A stretch of DNA of 64,000 nt from Brachypodius melanocephalos (GCA_013398615.1 VZSR01003807.1:21889078-21953077), one strand, 5' to 3'. Shown: positions 1-14,712, counted from the stretch's first letter. A program made the numbers and translations. Notes: a model not told the origin generated them from the letters alone.

Positions 1-3000
1 CTCTTGTGACACCCAAATATAGTCTTTCTAACCTCGAGGCACAATTCCCTACTGTCTCATGTTATATTGGCACTTACATTTACATCTGGAAGGTAGCTTT
101 AAAACCGACAAGGTGAATGGAAAATTGAGGTTGATACTTTTTCATACAGACGTGAAATTATAAACCTTGTAACAGGGGACACTGACCACGACCACACATC
201 ATCTGTCTATAAAGCACTGAAGAGACTGGAAGTTTCATGTCCAATTTGGAGGAAAAAAAAAAAAAGCCGCTTGAGTAATTTACAAAGTAAAGAATTTTTT
301 TTTTCCCACATAGAAGAATAAAGCATTCAATTCATCTCATCAGAAAGAGGTGACTTGGTTATTGTGGATACTAAATACTGTTGCAAGAAAAGAAAAAAAG
401 AATTCCAGCTACAATAGCTGCCTTTAACACAGTAGGGACAGTTAAACAAGAATGGATGACTGGGATGTGAAGCTAACTGAATCCAGACTGAAAATGAGGT
501 GCATGTTCTTAACACTAAGAGTGATAAACTACCACAGCACAGGGTGGATATTGCTTTCCCTGGTGTCTGCAGAAGATGATTGTTTACCTAATGAAAAATA
601 CACATCAGCTGAAAAGGTGCCTAGCTGAAATATAGGAGTCTCTGACAACAAAATGTCAGACTAGATAGCCTGATGGTGTGTTCTAGCCTTGAGTGTCACG
701 GAGGTATACCCTCAGAGATATACATAATGAGCTTAAAGAGAAGGTAGTGAGGAGTCAGTGCAGGAATGCAGCTGCAGACAGCTGCCTTGCAGGTTCAATG
801 GAAGAACAGAAATTCCTTTCTGCATTACTTTTATAAGCCTTTTTAAGCAGAACACATGACTGGTAGTCATCCTCTAAGTATTCAGTCTTCCACGGAAAAT
901 AGAAAACCTTGCTTTCCTAATTGTCATTTCCAGAAATCCTCTGGACAGATATGGCTATTTAGTAAAAATCAAATTATATCTTCCCAAACAGATAAAAACA
1001 GAAGAATAAAAACAGGTTCACAGTGAGGAAGAAGGGAAAAAATCTGGCAGAATAGACTTGCAAATACAGCAGAAAGGCAATTCCCATGGTCTCTATGTGG
1101 CTTGTTGTTAAGGGAGTCTGCTCCTGAAAGAAGACAAAAGGCAGTTCAAACATGTCCTATGCCAAAATCTCAAAGTACTCCGTGCACTTTGAATTCTATG
1201 TTCCTTCATCATCAGTGATTGACAACATGATTTCAAAGCATGCCTAAAGATGCAGCATGTCACCTGGTGGACATACAAACACGTCACAGGCCAGACATGT
1301 AACTCCCATTGATTTTCTGTGAGAACTGAGCTCCCAAACACCTCCTCTGCTTTTGTAAAAAAGTACAGAGGCTGAACAATCACCATGGTGTTCCTGTGCC
1401 ATATTACCTATTCAAAGATCTTTTCAACTGGGAATGGCAACATTATCTATACCAAAGCAAAACCAAACACTTGGGCCATTCCAGGACATGGTTAGCTTTC
1501 AAGTGTACAAGAGATAGAAATTAGATGAAATGCAAAGAGAGAAAGAGTTAGAAAAAAGTTTTTCCTGCCTTCCCATTGTCTCTCCTTCACCTCACCATGA
1601 GAACTGACTCAGTCTAAGACTGACTCTCCGTTGCAACTGATGTGGTGACTCTCAGGTGGAAGACTCATCTCCTCTTTCCTTTACTAGGAATCAGCTTTAG
1701 CAGAAACTGATTCTTTCCAATCACTACCCACTGTCATGTGGAAAAAGGAGATTTTCTTAAACCCTTAATCTTTGTTTAGTCTATCTGTGTCCTGAGAACA
1801 CTGAGACCCTTGTGCCCAACCAGCCTGTCAGTGTCTCATTATGGAGACCCTTAACTGAGCACTTCATCAGATCAGAAAGTGCTTTGTCTGACCTGTTCAG
1901 AGTCACTGCCAAACAGAGATCCCCTCCAGGGTCTCCACATGGTTACCTCTGCCAGAGACTGCTAGCACCCATCAAGGACTCACATTAACAGTTCACAGAA
2001 TAGCACTCTATTAATAAAACTGTGACAGGTTTAGGTTGAAGGATTGCCAGTGATAATGTCTGACTGCAAAAATATATTCAAAGCAGTATACTAAAGAGAA
2101 GATCATTCAGCATGCAATAAATACAGCTCTTACCCAATATGTGTCCTTGTTGGGGAGAAGAGAGGTTCAGGCCATGGACTGAGCATTATGATGGAATCTT
2201 CCCTAACTTCTGCCCACTCTCAATTTACTTTTTTTTAATTTATATATGTTCAAGTGAAGCTCGAGTGAGTGTAGTCATACATCTGTACCTTCATTCAGTA
2301 CGGGGTGGTGGTGCCTTGGTGGTGGCTATCTCAGTATTATAGTATCTGAGATAATCTTGGGACTGGGACATGCATCAGTCCAAGGAAAGCGATTTTACCA
2401 GAGTTGCTGACTGAACAGCAGGTCTTCATTCCCTTTTTGCTCTTGGTTTTCAGCTCTTATGTGGCTTATCAGCTAGAAAGTACCACCAAGCTCCCTCCTA
2501 TGCAAGAGTTTTGACAGAATATGGCTGCAGTCTGCATTCCACTCCACCCTCTGTTTAGTCCCCCTCAGATAGTATTGCGTGGCGGAGATTTGGGATGTTG
2601 ACCACATTTCATCCAGGGAGTAGCAACAGTGTTTTCCCCTCTAATTTCCATACTGGGAATGTTTTTATTTACTTCCCACCCCCCCAATATGTCATATGAA
2701 GAAATCTCTAGCACAGAAAAAGCTGAGTACTCACTGTCTGTGGCAGCTGCCCTGTCTATGAAATGTTAGTAGTAGACAAACAAATGCAATGAACTTTTCA
2801 GTGGCCCTTTTGCCATCTATCGAAAGTTGAATGATTTCAAGTCAACACTGAGTATTGCTCTGTCCAGATCTGATGGTTTGTATTTGCTCTTTTCCATCTT
2901 GGACTACATAAAGCAGGGAGAGAAGTGAGAGAGGAAAATGGTGAATGATGTTGGTAAGATCTGATTGACAATGCATTAGAAATGTCAACCCTTTAATAAA

Positions 3001-4811
3001 TACAGATAAAAGGGAGGAGGCTTGGGTTTGCACTACCACTCACTTTTTGATGAGTTGGCAAGAGAATCTTCCTTGAGCAAAGCAGAGGAGTAATTTAGTG
3101 TCTGACAGGCAACCTCTTCTGACACTGTGTTGTCAATCTCATAAAGAATTTTTTGGGGAGATGTGATACTAGATATAATCAAGCTTGAAGGTGATAAATA
3201 ATCTAAAGTCCACACAGGCAACCAAATAACCAGATTGCCTTTGGACTTTCAGATATATAGAAAGAACTACCTGTGCTGTGTAAGCAGCTGGGTGGAATAG
3301 CATTAATTAAAGAACCTAATTTATTTCCTCAACCCTCTTTATACTGGTCTGAGGACTAATGTAATGTTTATTTTTCTAGTCATATCTAGAAAAAAACAAG
3401 ATAAGAATATGCCTGTGCCTCAAACAATACAAAGTTAATCTCTTTAGTGAAAAAAAACTATTCCATGCCCTCAAAAGAAGCTGTATATTTGAGTCAGCAG
3501 GCCTGATATTTGGGATAATTATTCTATGTTAAATGTCCATGCACAGATACATCCACCGGGTTGAAATTACATAACTATACAGTTTTATTTTCTGCCATTG
3601 CTAAATAGACAAGTTCATGGCTTGACTCACAGTTAAAGCCAGTCAGGAGGAGCCTTCAGTGTCTGAGATCAGGATGATTTTCGTTCTTTTCTTTTGCTTT
3701 ACACTTAAAAAAAAACCCCTTGACCTTGAAATTAAGCTTAAAAGTTTTTACTAAGTTTTGATGAGTACATATAAGAAAAAGACATTGATGTCACTAAATT
3801 GAAAGTATACTTCAGTCTCTTGTGTGCTTTTCCCCTATAAAGGTTCATAGATCAGAGGTATTTCTGACTTAAAATATTAGCCTATATACACTTCACTTTT
3901 AGTTACGATTGTTTAACCTTTCAGTAGATGTTCGCAGTGGCCATGTTTGTTCTCCCGATCTGTTTTTCAAGAAGCAGAGCCAATTTTGTGGTTTACTAAA
4001 TGTAATTCTGAGAGACTAAGTCAGATAAAGTATTATTGAATGATTAGGAAAATAGAATAGGGAAATGTTCTTTCACAGAAGAGCCATACATAACTGGTTA
4101 GAAAAACATTGATTTTTTTAGCTTGATTGCAGTATGTTCTGCATAAAGTTGCTTTCTCATAGATTCTGCCTCACTTATGAGAGTATAATTAGAGAAGTTT
4201 GGCACCTATAAAGATGAGTGGATAGACATTTCATTAAGACTTCCCTTCTCATGGAATAAGAACATCGACAGCATCTGTGTTCAGGGATATGAAAATATCT
4301 TCTTCCTAGTGATAATGTCTGTAGAGTCTGTCTGTACATCTACCTATCCAACAGACAGAAAGAAATGGAAAAGTGTTAAGAAGCACAGAAAAAGATATCA
4401 CAAGGATGCATAGCATACATGCACTTAACAAAGCCTTTTCTAACTCAAAATTCTCTTCTGAATCATTCACTCAGTATTGGTGCTGGGCTTTACTGAGAAA
4501 AATTTAAAGTGCATCCCCCAACTGCTTAAAGGAAAGATAAAAAATGCTGAAGAAAATTCTCATCTATTATAATATTTACACTAATTGAAATGATCAGTTA
4601 TTCCAAGGAAATATCTGATTCCTAAATTTTAGGATGTAATGTTATTAGTCATATTTACTACATAAAAAACCATTAACTTTTCTTGAAAGGACTGCAGTTT
4701 CTGTAATTAGCTGCACTTACAGCTTCCTGTGTGTGGATGACTGCAATCTCATATCATGCTCCTGAGTTTTTCTTTTTTTAAGCCGTGCCTGAGGAACACA
4801 GAAGGTAATAT

Positions 4812-5420
4812 AAAAGCATAAAACCTTTTAGGTTGTAAAAGACCTTTAAGTTTATGTAGTTAAACCTTAAACCCATCACTTCCAAGTCCAACACTAAACC
4901 ATGTCTCCAAGTGAACACACATGCACTTTAAATACCCCCAGGGATGCTGACTCAACCATTTCCCCGGGCAGCCTCTTCTAATACTTGAGCATCCTTTTTG
5001 CAAAGAAAATGTCCCTAATATCCAATCTAAAATCCTCTAGCACAACTTGAAGCCATTTCCTCTTGTCCTACTGCTTGTAACCTGGGAGAAGAGGCCAATC
5101 CCCATCTTGCTACAACCTCTTTTCGGGTAGTTGCAGAGACAGTGGTAATGTTCCCCCAGAGCCTCTTTTTCTCGAGGTTAAACAACCCCAACTTCTTCAG
5201 CTGCTCCTTACAGGGCTTGTGGTTCACACCCTTCACCAGCTCCGCTGCCCTTCTTTGGACTCATTCCAGTTCCTCAGTGATTTTTAAGAATTGAGGGGCC
5301 CAAAAGTGGAGAGAGGATTCGAGGTGCAGCCTCACCTGTATCGAGTACAGGGAGATGACCCCTGCCCTAATCTGTCTGGCCACAGGATTTCTGATACAAA
5401 CCAGGATACTGTTCATGCAT
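4812..5420 (-). mobile_element. CR1 LINE, 3' fragment, minus orientation
   Basis: Reading the minus strand gives the typical end of an avian CR1 element. The plus strand shows the antisense 3' end (ggttgtaaaagaccttt), then phrases such as 'gcctcttctaatacttgagcatc', then the stretch describing the RT-distal region ending near 5420. It is diverged and 5'-truncated, as most CR1 copies are. The open frames at 5027-5236 and 5261-5488 (minus) are remnants or chance frames inside it. The upstream boundary is approximate. Confidence 0.85.
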
Positions 5421-8400
5421 GAGCATGTATCTAACATGAACAAGTTTCTACCTGTTTTGCAGTGCAGAGACCGAATCCATTCCAGCAATTACAAAGTAGA
5501 AAGGAGAAATCACCAATTAGTGGAACCATGAACCACTTTTATATTTGAAATTGGCCATTCCCCAAGAGCAGGCTTGCTCTTACTGTAACTGAATCACTTG
5601 TCTGCTCACATCCCTCCTCTACTTCCTTTATTTTTTGCTCTATTGAGCGAACCCTTTTAATGATCTTGGGAAATCTGTTTGAGATAACATTTAGTATTTT
5701 ATCCGAGTGCATTGCCAAAACAGTTTCTGAAAAGCTCTGGGGCTTTAGGCTGCTGTCTGCTTCTGATGCTCTGGTGCCCAGGGCTTGCAGGCACTCACTG
5801 ACTGCACAGAATATAGAGCTGCCTTGCAAATGGTGATAGACCTGATGGTGTGAGGAGACACTGCAGAGAGGAAACAACACCTCCAAGGATTGGTGGTCAG
5901 TAGGGGCTTGGAGACATCAAAGAAATTTAGAAACTATCAAAAAACCTCCAACTGTGAGTGAAGGAGAAATAGAGAAAGTGTTGAGGTGAGAAGGTACTCT
6001 TCTCAGAGAGTGGATAGAAAGTTTTGCCTGTTTTTCCTTCTTCGGTGGAAAATTATCTGTTTATATTTAAGAGTACTATCACCAATTTTCTATTGTAATC
6101 AACAATAGAGGAATTTTAGTTAGCTAACTCCTTTTTCATTGCCCTACACTATTGAAGCATCTTTACATGCCACATTGGATATCAGTTAATTTTTAAATTT
6201 CTATCTTATAGTCCAGTCTCATGTTGCTTGATGAAATTTGATTTTAACACCCAGGATCTCTACATCTGCCCATTTTACCCAGCTATAATAACATTATCTG
6301 CAGTTTCCCTATTTTTACATGGCAAAATCTCTGCAGGCAGAAGATAAAAATGCAAAACATGCAGCCTGGGATTCAAAGCTTACTGGTCCCTTCCAACAAA
6401 TTTCCCTGTTATTCCCATTATCCTCAAAGCAAGATAGCTGCAGATCAGAGAGTTTACTGTTGTCATGTAATGGGTCAGGAACAGCTCTGAAGCAGTAGTG
6501 GTACTGTACCTTGCTTTCCTTTGTGCACAACTTCAGCATCGTTGGTGAAATGAGATGCCTTTCTCATGCCCAGCAAGAAATGTTATTTTGGAAAGGCAAG
6601 ATTTTTTTGCCAGAAGTTGTCACAGGGCATATGGCAATATCGTGCTCAGTGATTAAGACAGGGAACAAAATCAACTGTTGGTCCAAACACAGAACTCTGT
6701 ATGTGGAATAAATGTCGATATTTCTAAATAGCTTTTATGCTGTCAAATTTTAGAGGTTTGGGCATATTAAAAATTTAATCGTAGATTAATATGAGCAGTT
6801 TTGAGAAAGCCTTTATTGATTTTAAGTCTACTAAGAAGAAATATTATTTCTTTATTTCCGTGTTGTATGGAATTTTTAAAATCTTTATTGTAAAATGGAG
6901 ACATTACACCAGAAAGGGTAGATACTGTGATATAACACCCCTATATGTGGGTATCTGCCGTTTCAGAAGTGACTGAAATCAAAATTTTAAAAAAAATACT
7001 CTAAAAAGCTTTTAGATGTGATAAGGTAAAATTTACTTCATTAATGCCATGTAATTAGTGAAAAATTATCAAAAATATTATAATTTAAAAAGCAATGTAG
7101 CAATTCTTAAAGACACTTCAGGAATGAACACTTCTCAGAATTGTTGGAATACTAGGTGAGATCAACATTGTATTGTGGAAAATAGTTTTAAGAACTCCAA
7201 GTAAATGAAAGAAATAAAGAAAAGTTAAACCACAGTATATTTTAATAGGAGGTTTGACAATGCTTGTTTAATTACTATATGCTCAACAGTAGTTAATTTT
7301 GAAAAATGCTCAGCTATCTGGGGCATGTTCCTTTTTTACCGCTGTAAATCACATTAGCTGCAAATTGTGGCACTTAATAAATTGTCTCTAAATTCTGGTA
7401 CATCTGCTAGCTTGGGAGCAGACAGTAAGTAGTGAGACTGGTCTCTAGGTGACTTTAATTATGTTTTCCATTCACATGATGGAAGTTCTCAGCCATCAGA
7501 TGCCACCTGCTACTGTTTTTATTTCCAGTCATGTGAACGCTTGCTCAGGGCAGAAAAGGAAACCTGAGCTGTCATACTTGTAAGGTGCAGTGTCATGAAA
7601 ACTCTGCTGTTGCATTGTACTTGCAAAGCCAGAACCAAGCTCCCAAAGCATGAACTCGATTGACTATACTTTGATTGTAATAACAACCAGGAACTTTTGT
7701 TTTTATTTCTGAAAAACCAGCACACCAGCACAGTTTTGACTTCAAAGCACTGAAAAACATTATTTTTTTTTCAACACAGTTCTTTCTGATTCCTAAAGTT
7801 TCTGTTAATTTTTCTGGCACCTTCTCTTTTCATTCTCCCACTTTAAATCACAAGATAAATTTAATACCTGTGTCAAAGTAAACAACAGAGCAGAGAAATG
7901 AGGAAAGGTTTGTGTGAGTCTCATTAGGAGCATTCTGCTTGGAGAGCCACGGTCACACTGTGTGAGGCATTTTCATCACACGACCTACTTTCTGTGGGTG
8001 TGTGTGGACCATTAGCCAGTCAGTGGGGTTTGATTAAGTCCATTCTAGTATGTGATCGTCAGGTAAAAAAACAGAAGAAGCTGAATGTGTTAGCTGAGAT
8101 TTCGGGTGAGAATTCCTCCTTCAGTAACTGCTTAACATTTTAATTGTTTCTTTAGTTTTTGATTTAGATTTTGAATCATGTCTTCCAGAGGCATCTAGCT
8201 ATTCCTCAAGGTCTTGATATTTCTCCCAGATCAGCAGCAGAGGAATCTATTGAGTTACACCATGTTTGATTAGGATATTACCTAACACAGCTACCATGCG
8301 ACTTGGGCACTGTGGTTGCCCACTAATGTTGAAATTAGTTTCTGTTTGAAAATTTGATATTACCAACAGGTTCTTTTGTAAGCTTCCAAATAGAAAGGTT

Positions 8401-11197
8401 GTTTTTGATACAACATATACAGTAATGTTTCTAATAATTATAAGGGTTTTAGCTGCTATTTAAACATGGTGCATCATTGTCTGAGCTATCAGTACATTGA
8501 CTCTGAAACACTCATTTATCTGAATAGTACTTTAAGATTTTTTAAATACCCTTAGATATGTTTGAATGATAGATTACTAAGAAAAAAGGCACAGAGAAGC
8601 TTTTCAAGAGAGTACAATTTGAGATCCATTTATTTCCCAGAACTTCCTTTTAGTTATCAAAATTATAAGTTCCCTGGAGCTGCTGAACATCTCCTCTTCT
8701 GAAATGTACAATGTGCACTGTATTATAAATCCATTGTTAAAAAGGTGTAAAAGTTTTGTGAACCCCAGATCTGGAATTCACTTCAGAGCAGTGTTTGAAT
8801 TTTGGAAGTTTGTTCAAACTCAAACCACCAAACTCTGTACCCGAGCACTGGGGCATCCTTGTCTAATAGCTTATTACCAACCTCCTAGGGACTCACTGCC
8901 ATGAAAGGCACTATATAAGCTTAGAGGGATTTTTTTTCCCTGCCCCATGTGTAGTTTAGATGTCATTTGTAGTTACTGTGTACTGGTAGTTTACTTCAAA
9001 CGAATGCTGATTGAGGCCTGAGGAAAAGATCGAGCTGTGTGCGCTAAAAAGAGGTAAAAAAATAAAATACTGCTTTGCTGTTCTACTGAGATACAGCTGT
9101 GCTGGCTGCCAAATGCTCATGCCTAGTTTGAATTCAAAATTGATCGTTTTAGCCTGTAGAGATAAGAACAAAGTCAGATCATATTTGTTTAGATATTCGG
9201 TGTTTTTTAATAAAATAATTTTTTAAGTATTACTGTACTTTAGTCTTTCACAAGAGTCAATAAAAGAAAAACCTGTTCATTCACTTGAGGAGAGCTTGTA
9301 CAAACATGCTTACTTTTTGAGAATGTAGACCAGAATACAATTGTCTTCAAATACCTCCAGAGAATAATTGTAAAAAGAAAAGGGTGCTTCACAGTGTTCC
9401 ACAGATGATGAATTATTTCATCAGCTTAGCCTTTTAAAGTCTGTTGGAGGTTTTTTCAAGAAAAGGAAACCCTCTGATAGGGTTCTCAGAGGTACCCAAA
9501 TCTTTGAATTGCACAGAATTTGGGTGGTTTATGGGAGCCCTTTAAGAAGACCTAAATATCAACTGTGTCTTCAAAATTTTCTGAAGAAATTGGGTTTTTT
9601 TGAAAATTCCTCTTCTTTACTAACATGAAAAAAAAAATACCCACTAAGAAGCAAGAGAACATTTTGCTGTATTTTTAACAAAAAAGACATAATGAATATT
9701 AAAACCTGATTTAATATAAGTAATGTTCCCAACCACGCTCCCATAGTTTAGAAGTTAAATCCTAGACCTGTGCAAAGTAAAAATGAATGAGACAAATGTC
9801 TCATTGTCTCAAATCGCACCAGTATAACTCATTGGTCAATTCATTTTTGGTGTTGTTCTCCACTGAATTGATAAGTTATGTGCTAATTGTGCCTTATAGC
9901 AGGTAACCATATTTAAGGACTTCAGAAGTACTGATCAGTTTTCCCTCCTTCTGTAAGATCTACCAGTTGTTCATTTCTTTGCAAATAGGTCATTTATCTC
10001 GTTGAAGTGTGTAGATGTAAATGCTATATACCTTCAAAACTACTTCCATGGTTCGAGGTCCTACACAACCTCCTTTGAACAATTTTCTGTCAATCACTCC
10101 AGCCTAGTTGGATAAATATGGCTTTAGAAATAGAATGGGGGACACCTTGGCTCGAAAAGGATATCCTAACACTAGTTACAATTTCATATTATTATGTGCT
10201 ATTGAAATCAATTATTTGTGATTTTTCTGCACTTTAAAAACAAAATAAAAATACACAAACACCCCAATTTATAGAATTTTCTTAGTGGAAAAATTGCCCA
10301 GCTATTTACTATATTTATTATATGTTATATATTTCAGATGATGAGAAAACACATTGATTCTTTCAAAATAAATTATGAGTCTAAAATATATGAAAGTATG
10401 TTGCCCTAATAAATGGCAACTTATATGAAAAAAGGAAATAAAGAACTTGAGGGCTTTATTTAGATCCAGTCTGTTATTGTAAATGATGCTGTCAATTTAT
10501 TTATTTTTTTATAACCTCCAGCAATGGAAGATTATTGTGATAAATGATTCATATCATTGCAATATATACCTTTCAGAATTTCCATATCTGGCAACTAATA
10601 GGCTCTTCTTGAAGGCTTCAATAGGCTCCTTAGCCAGATAACATGGCTGGAAGCTGCTTCATGATTAATTTCATCTAAATGTGGTAATTATCATACTTTG
10701 AAGTAATGCCTGCAGAACATGCTTTCACAGAGAGTTAGTGGAAGCAGAGGATTAACCCAGAAATATTTCAGTTCAGAGCAGCATATCACCCAAGTAGAAA
10801 TGTATTTTCTTCCAAATTTTTTAAGATTATTAGACTACTTGGCAGTCATTCACATTACTTTATCTCATATCAATTTCTCCACAGCAATTTAGAAAGTAAC
10901 AGAAAAAGAACCAACTTTGTATTATTAGCAGTAATGGGATAGTCTTGGGTTTGCAAGCAATTAAATTTGACAGTTTCTGCCCTGAAGTATTTCTTATATT
11001 ACAGTTTAAGAGCACAATTCATTTATCATTCATGTATGTTGTGGACATAAACATTGTCCTGCCTATATTCCAGGCACACTATAGCTTATTAGAGAGGATG
11101 TTAATGCCCTCATAACCATCCAGGGGAGGACCTTCTACCACTGCTCTATCCATGCCTTTGCTCCTGTCTCACAGGATCCCCATGAATAATTTCTCAG

Positions 11198-11224
11198 TTG
11201 TACAGGTGAAACTAGTGAAAAAAG
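11198..11224 (+). CDS. Possible small TRDN exon (27 nt), weak
   Basis: The acceptor is aataatttctcag and the donor is AAAAAAG|gtatgt. The 27 nt between them read phase 1 to phase 1 as (x)-VQVKLVKK-, which fits the frame and length rule of the other exons. The pyrimidine tract is short and the peptide has two valines and a leucine but no acidic residue, so it is less KEKE-like than its neighbours. It lies only 249 nt upstream of the next exon. It could be a chance splice pair. Confidence 0.25.
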
Positions 11225-11472
11225 GTATGTGGAGTGCCAAGAATGTTTCTAAAAAGGCGTGATTTTTTACCCAGTTAAAAACCCTGAGGGAGAATAACAC
11301 CAAGAATTATAATGGAGAGAGAAGCTAACACTGAGTTTTTCTGCACACTTATATCACCTCAGTAAAGACTCCAAATCTCTCAGCCATCAGTGTTTCACCA
11401 CTGCAGCTTTCTGTCTACCTTTATCTTTACCATGCTTTTATGCACATGCATTTGTTTTTTTTTCTCTTACAG

Positions 11473-11508
11473 ATAAAAAAGAAGCTGCCGTGTCCAAAGA
11501 ACTCAAAA
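11473..11508 (+). CDS. TRDN: Triadin luminal exon, 36 nt (DKKEAAVSKELK)
   Basis: An excellent acceptor (a run of T followed by ctcttacag) precedes AT AAA AAA GAA GCT GCC GTG TCC AAA GAA CTC AAA A, followed by the donor gtaaga. With a G from the preceding exon the peptide is D-KKEAAVSKELK, and the final A joins AG of the exon at 14713 to make Lys. The peptide is similar to a DKEKAAVSK-type stretch that I recall from mammalian triadin, which supports the gene call, although KEKE sequence is low in complexity and the match is short. The length is a multiple of 3 and the phase is 1-1. Confidence 0.75.
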
Positions 11509-14500
11509 GTAAGAAATTACTTTTATAAGTAATCTCCTTTATATGCCATGCAGTTTCAAAAAGTGCATTTCATTAATCCAAAAATAATAGTTAGTGAGTT
11601 GTTGAAAATACAAAGGAGAAAGTAGCTGCACTGTTTATAATTGAAAAATGACATGTTTAGACTTCAGCTGCCTCCTACTTTCTAAATCCATTCTTACACT
11701 ACTTCTAATTTCACACTAGTCTTTGTGACTGACAGTTTTGCCTTTCCCTCTTTCCTATCACTGTCTTCAAAAAAGAGGTTTCACAGGGGAAGAAATGTCA
11801 AATCGAGGTCTCAGCTGAATGTGATCACAGTGGCAACAATTTTCATAAATAGGCTGGGAAGGCTCAGAGTTCAGCATGCCGAGGAAGCGTGTCTAGGTAG
11901 CTCTGGTTCCAATAGAGAAATTTCTGTGGCTGAAAGCAGATGGGAATTGTGCTCTTCTGAAAAAATAGCCAAAAATATTCTGAGAACATTAGCATCATTT
12001 AAAAGGGAAGAGCTACCTCTTCCTTTTCTGCAAATTTGCAGACTTCAATGCCTCAACACAGTAAGGACAGTAAGACATTATCTTTGGTAAGACTTCACCT
12101 GCTCAACATTCTGTTCTGAAAGTACAGTATATAAGAAAATTTAGGAAAAATATGGGGCTTCAAAATCTGATTCAAGTTCACAATTAAAGAGTGCGTCCAC
12201 TCTCATCTCTATGTATGAACTTTTGTGACTTCTATGGCAGAAGAATCTCCTGCCATCCTCAGTTCTGCAGTAATTTATTAAAAGATTTTTGGCCACGGAA
12301 AAAAGCTTATAATTTGGTTCTTATGAAAATTTTGCAGAAATATCTAATAAAGCATTTCATAGACTTACTCTGAAAGTAATGTCCTGTTAGTGAAATATGT
12401 TCCTGTTTTCAAGCAGATCTTAATGGACCTATTAATTTGGATACATAATTCCTCAGAGCAGCATTTGAGTGCCTAAAGGGAGCCTTCAGGACAGCTGGAG
12501 AGGGACTTCTCACAAGGGTATGCAATGACAGGACAAGAGTTAATGGCTTTAAACTGAGAGTAGGTTTAGATTGGATATTAGGAAGAAATTCTTTAGTGTG
12601 GCAGTGGTGAGGTGTTGGAGCTGGTTACACAGAGAGCTGCAGATGTCTCCTCCCTGGAAGTGTTCAAGGCCAGGCTGGATAGAGCTTTGAACAACCTGGT
12701 CTCATGGAATGTGTCCCTCCCTGGCAGAGGGGTTAGAATGAGATGATCTTTAAGATCCCTTCCAACCCAAACCATTCTGTGATTCCTTTCATGGGAGAAT
12801 TCCGCAGCAGATGTCACAGCAAAACTTCCCATCTCCATCACACGACTGAAATATGCAGAAGGAAATTTGCAGCTCATGTAAAGATGCAGAATCATTAGCA
12901 CTTAAATAATTTTTAAATAAAAAACTGAAAATGGTATGCTTGCAAAAGCCAGTTTAAATTTTGGCCATTTTATTTCAATGCTACTGAAAAGTTATATAAA
13001 AACTAAACAAATCACAGAACTTTTTAGTCAAACATATCCTTAATTTTATGTTTTCTCAAAATTATTTTAGTTGCTCAGACATTAAATATTTAAAATCAAA
13101 ATTTTTGTATAACAGAAAGAATCCTAACTTTGTTTTAACAGATGTTATGAAAAAAAGTTTTAAAAAATTCACTGTCAAGCATGCTTTAGCTGAGAGCTCA
13201 GAAGGGGATACATGAAAGAGTCCTGCTATTTTGTATTAGGCTCATTGACACTTAGAGAACATGTATGTTAGATCTCTTACTTTTGCAAAAACAGGCACTC
13301 AGAAAAGTGATGCTAAGCAAATTCTTCAAGACCTTCTACAAATTTCCTTGAAGGAGGGGTGAGCACCCCAAATGATTACAATGCTGTAATAATAACTAAG
13401 TTAGGATATAATTATCAGCTGTGGGCTTTTAAATGGACGGAAATAAAGCAATCCGGCACATGTAAACTGTATTTTGTTTTCATTCTGTTTCACAAGACAA
13501 TCTGATGCATCTTTTATTAACTTCTCAAAAGACTGGAGGGGAAGGACTCAAAATTACGTTCCTGATTTAGCCATGTTCTTTTTCATTGTAATAATACAGT
13601 GAACAGATGTGAAGGATTAACTAACATTTTTTTGCATTCTGTAACTCAGTTTGTGATTAAAATGATTGATTATTTCCTCTCAAGATATGAAAACATGAAT
13701 CTTAATTTAAAGAACCTTCTAGTTGATACAAAAAATCCTTTATGAGCATTGGTGGAGTTTAGCTTATGGATATTTGTTAAACTATTGTGGTTTAAGTACA
13801 GTTTGTTTTGGTAGTTCCTGAGGATAAAAGCAATTAACTAAATACTAATAGAGTGAACAAATCTAGTAGGTTACTTAGGTTCTTCTGTGTTGGGCTGAGA
13901 TTCTCCAAATCCGCTTGGGGATGCACATAGCATTCATCATTAGGACCTTCACTCTGCAAGGACGTGCTCTACAAACAAAAACAGTATAATGCAAATGCTT
14001 CATGAGGAGACCAAGAACAGTTAAATGGCTGGAGAAGGCACGTTTCTCTGCTAGGAGAATGCAGCAATTGCTCTTTCAGTTGCAAGATCAAACATGAAGA
14101 TGTTCTAATGTTTCTCCATTCTTCGAAAAGGAGGGAGATTCCTGGTGCAGCCAAGTCTATGGATCTACTTTGCAAAAACAGCCCAATTTCCCCTCTTCTA
14201 ACCAGGACAAATTTCAGATTAAGGGAAAGGATGTCACTGTGAATAGCTGTGGGATCCCCTGAGGTACCAGTTCTGAATTCACAAGAGTGAACCCTCACCA
14301 GCCACCAGAGGCTGCTTCAGGACCTTCTGCTCTCATAGCTGCAAGAGCAGATGGAGAGGCTCCCAGCACACAGGTGCTGCCTGAGGGGCAAGACCATGCT
14401 CAAACCCCTACGTGCCTTCTTCCCTCTGCTTTGCCAGTAGATACTGAACTAGTAAGCAGAGAAAGCTGAAAGAAGGGATTCAGTGCCTAAAACCCAGAGC

Positions 14501-14712
14501 TTAGTAGCCCTTCAACTGGTTATTCTGTTGTTGCCTTTGAGTTTAGTGAAGACAACTCAGCCCTTCTCCCTTTGGGTAATCTCTTTGTTTAACTCTTCAG
14601 TTAAAAAAAAAATTCTTACAGGTTTCCTCACTGGAAGCCTTTCGTCATGTTTCTGTGGGGTTTTTAAAATATAATGCTTTGTAATAAACGTTTTCATTTT
14701 TATTTTTTTAAG
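11509..14712 (+). other. Intron with one CR1 copy
   Basis: Intron between the exons at 11473 and 14713. It holds a plus-strand CR1 3' end at about 12476-12785; the rest is unique AT-rich sequence. A 121-codon open frame at 11725-12090 has no recognisable domain and no splice context in the gene's phase. I looked for the cysteine-containing exon that follows the AAVSK segment in mammalian triadin and did not find one here. Confidence 0.6.
12476..12785 (+). mobile_element. CR1 LINE, 3' end, plus orientation
   Basis: The sequence runs through the standard CR1 3' region: 'ttagattggatattaggaag', then 'ggagctggttacacagagag', 'ctggaagtgttcaaggccag', and ends with 'cccttccaacccaaaccatt ctgtgattc'. 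The last bases are the ATTCTGTGATTC type of terminal repeat that marks the CR1 3' end. It is about 310 bp long and 5'-truncated. The minus-strand open frame at 12593-12901 overlaps it and is a shadow. Confidence 0.9.

Larger units (their letters stand above)
1..11472 (+). other. Intron or 5' part of the locus, mostly unique AT-rich sequence
   Basis: Non-coding sequence upstream of the first supported exon. It contains one minus-strand CR1 copy at about 4812-5420. Short open frames here are scattered, change frame and show no recognisable domains. A weak 27-nt exon candidate lies at 11198-11224 and is listed separately. I see no promoter, CpG island or RNA gene. Confidence 0.6.

Noticed and set aside
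4791..4812. 22-nt stretch with poly-T acceptor and gtaata donor
   Set aside because: Length is not a multiple of 3 and it abuts a CR1 copy.
11725..12090. Plus-strand frame of 121 codons between two TRDN exons
   Set aside because: No recognisable domain; a good acceptor at 12045 leads to a stop or to a length that is not a multiple of 3 in the gene's phase.
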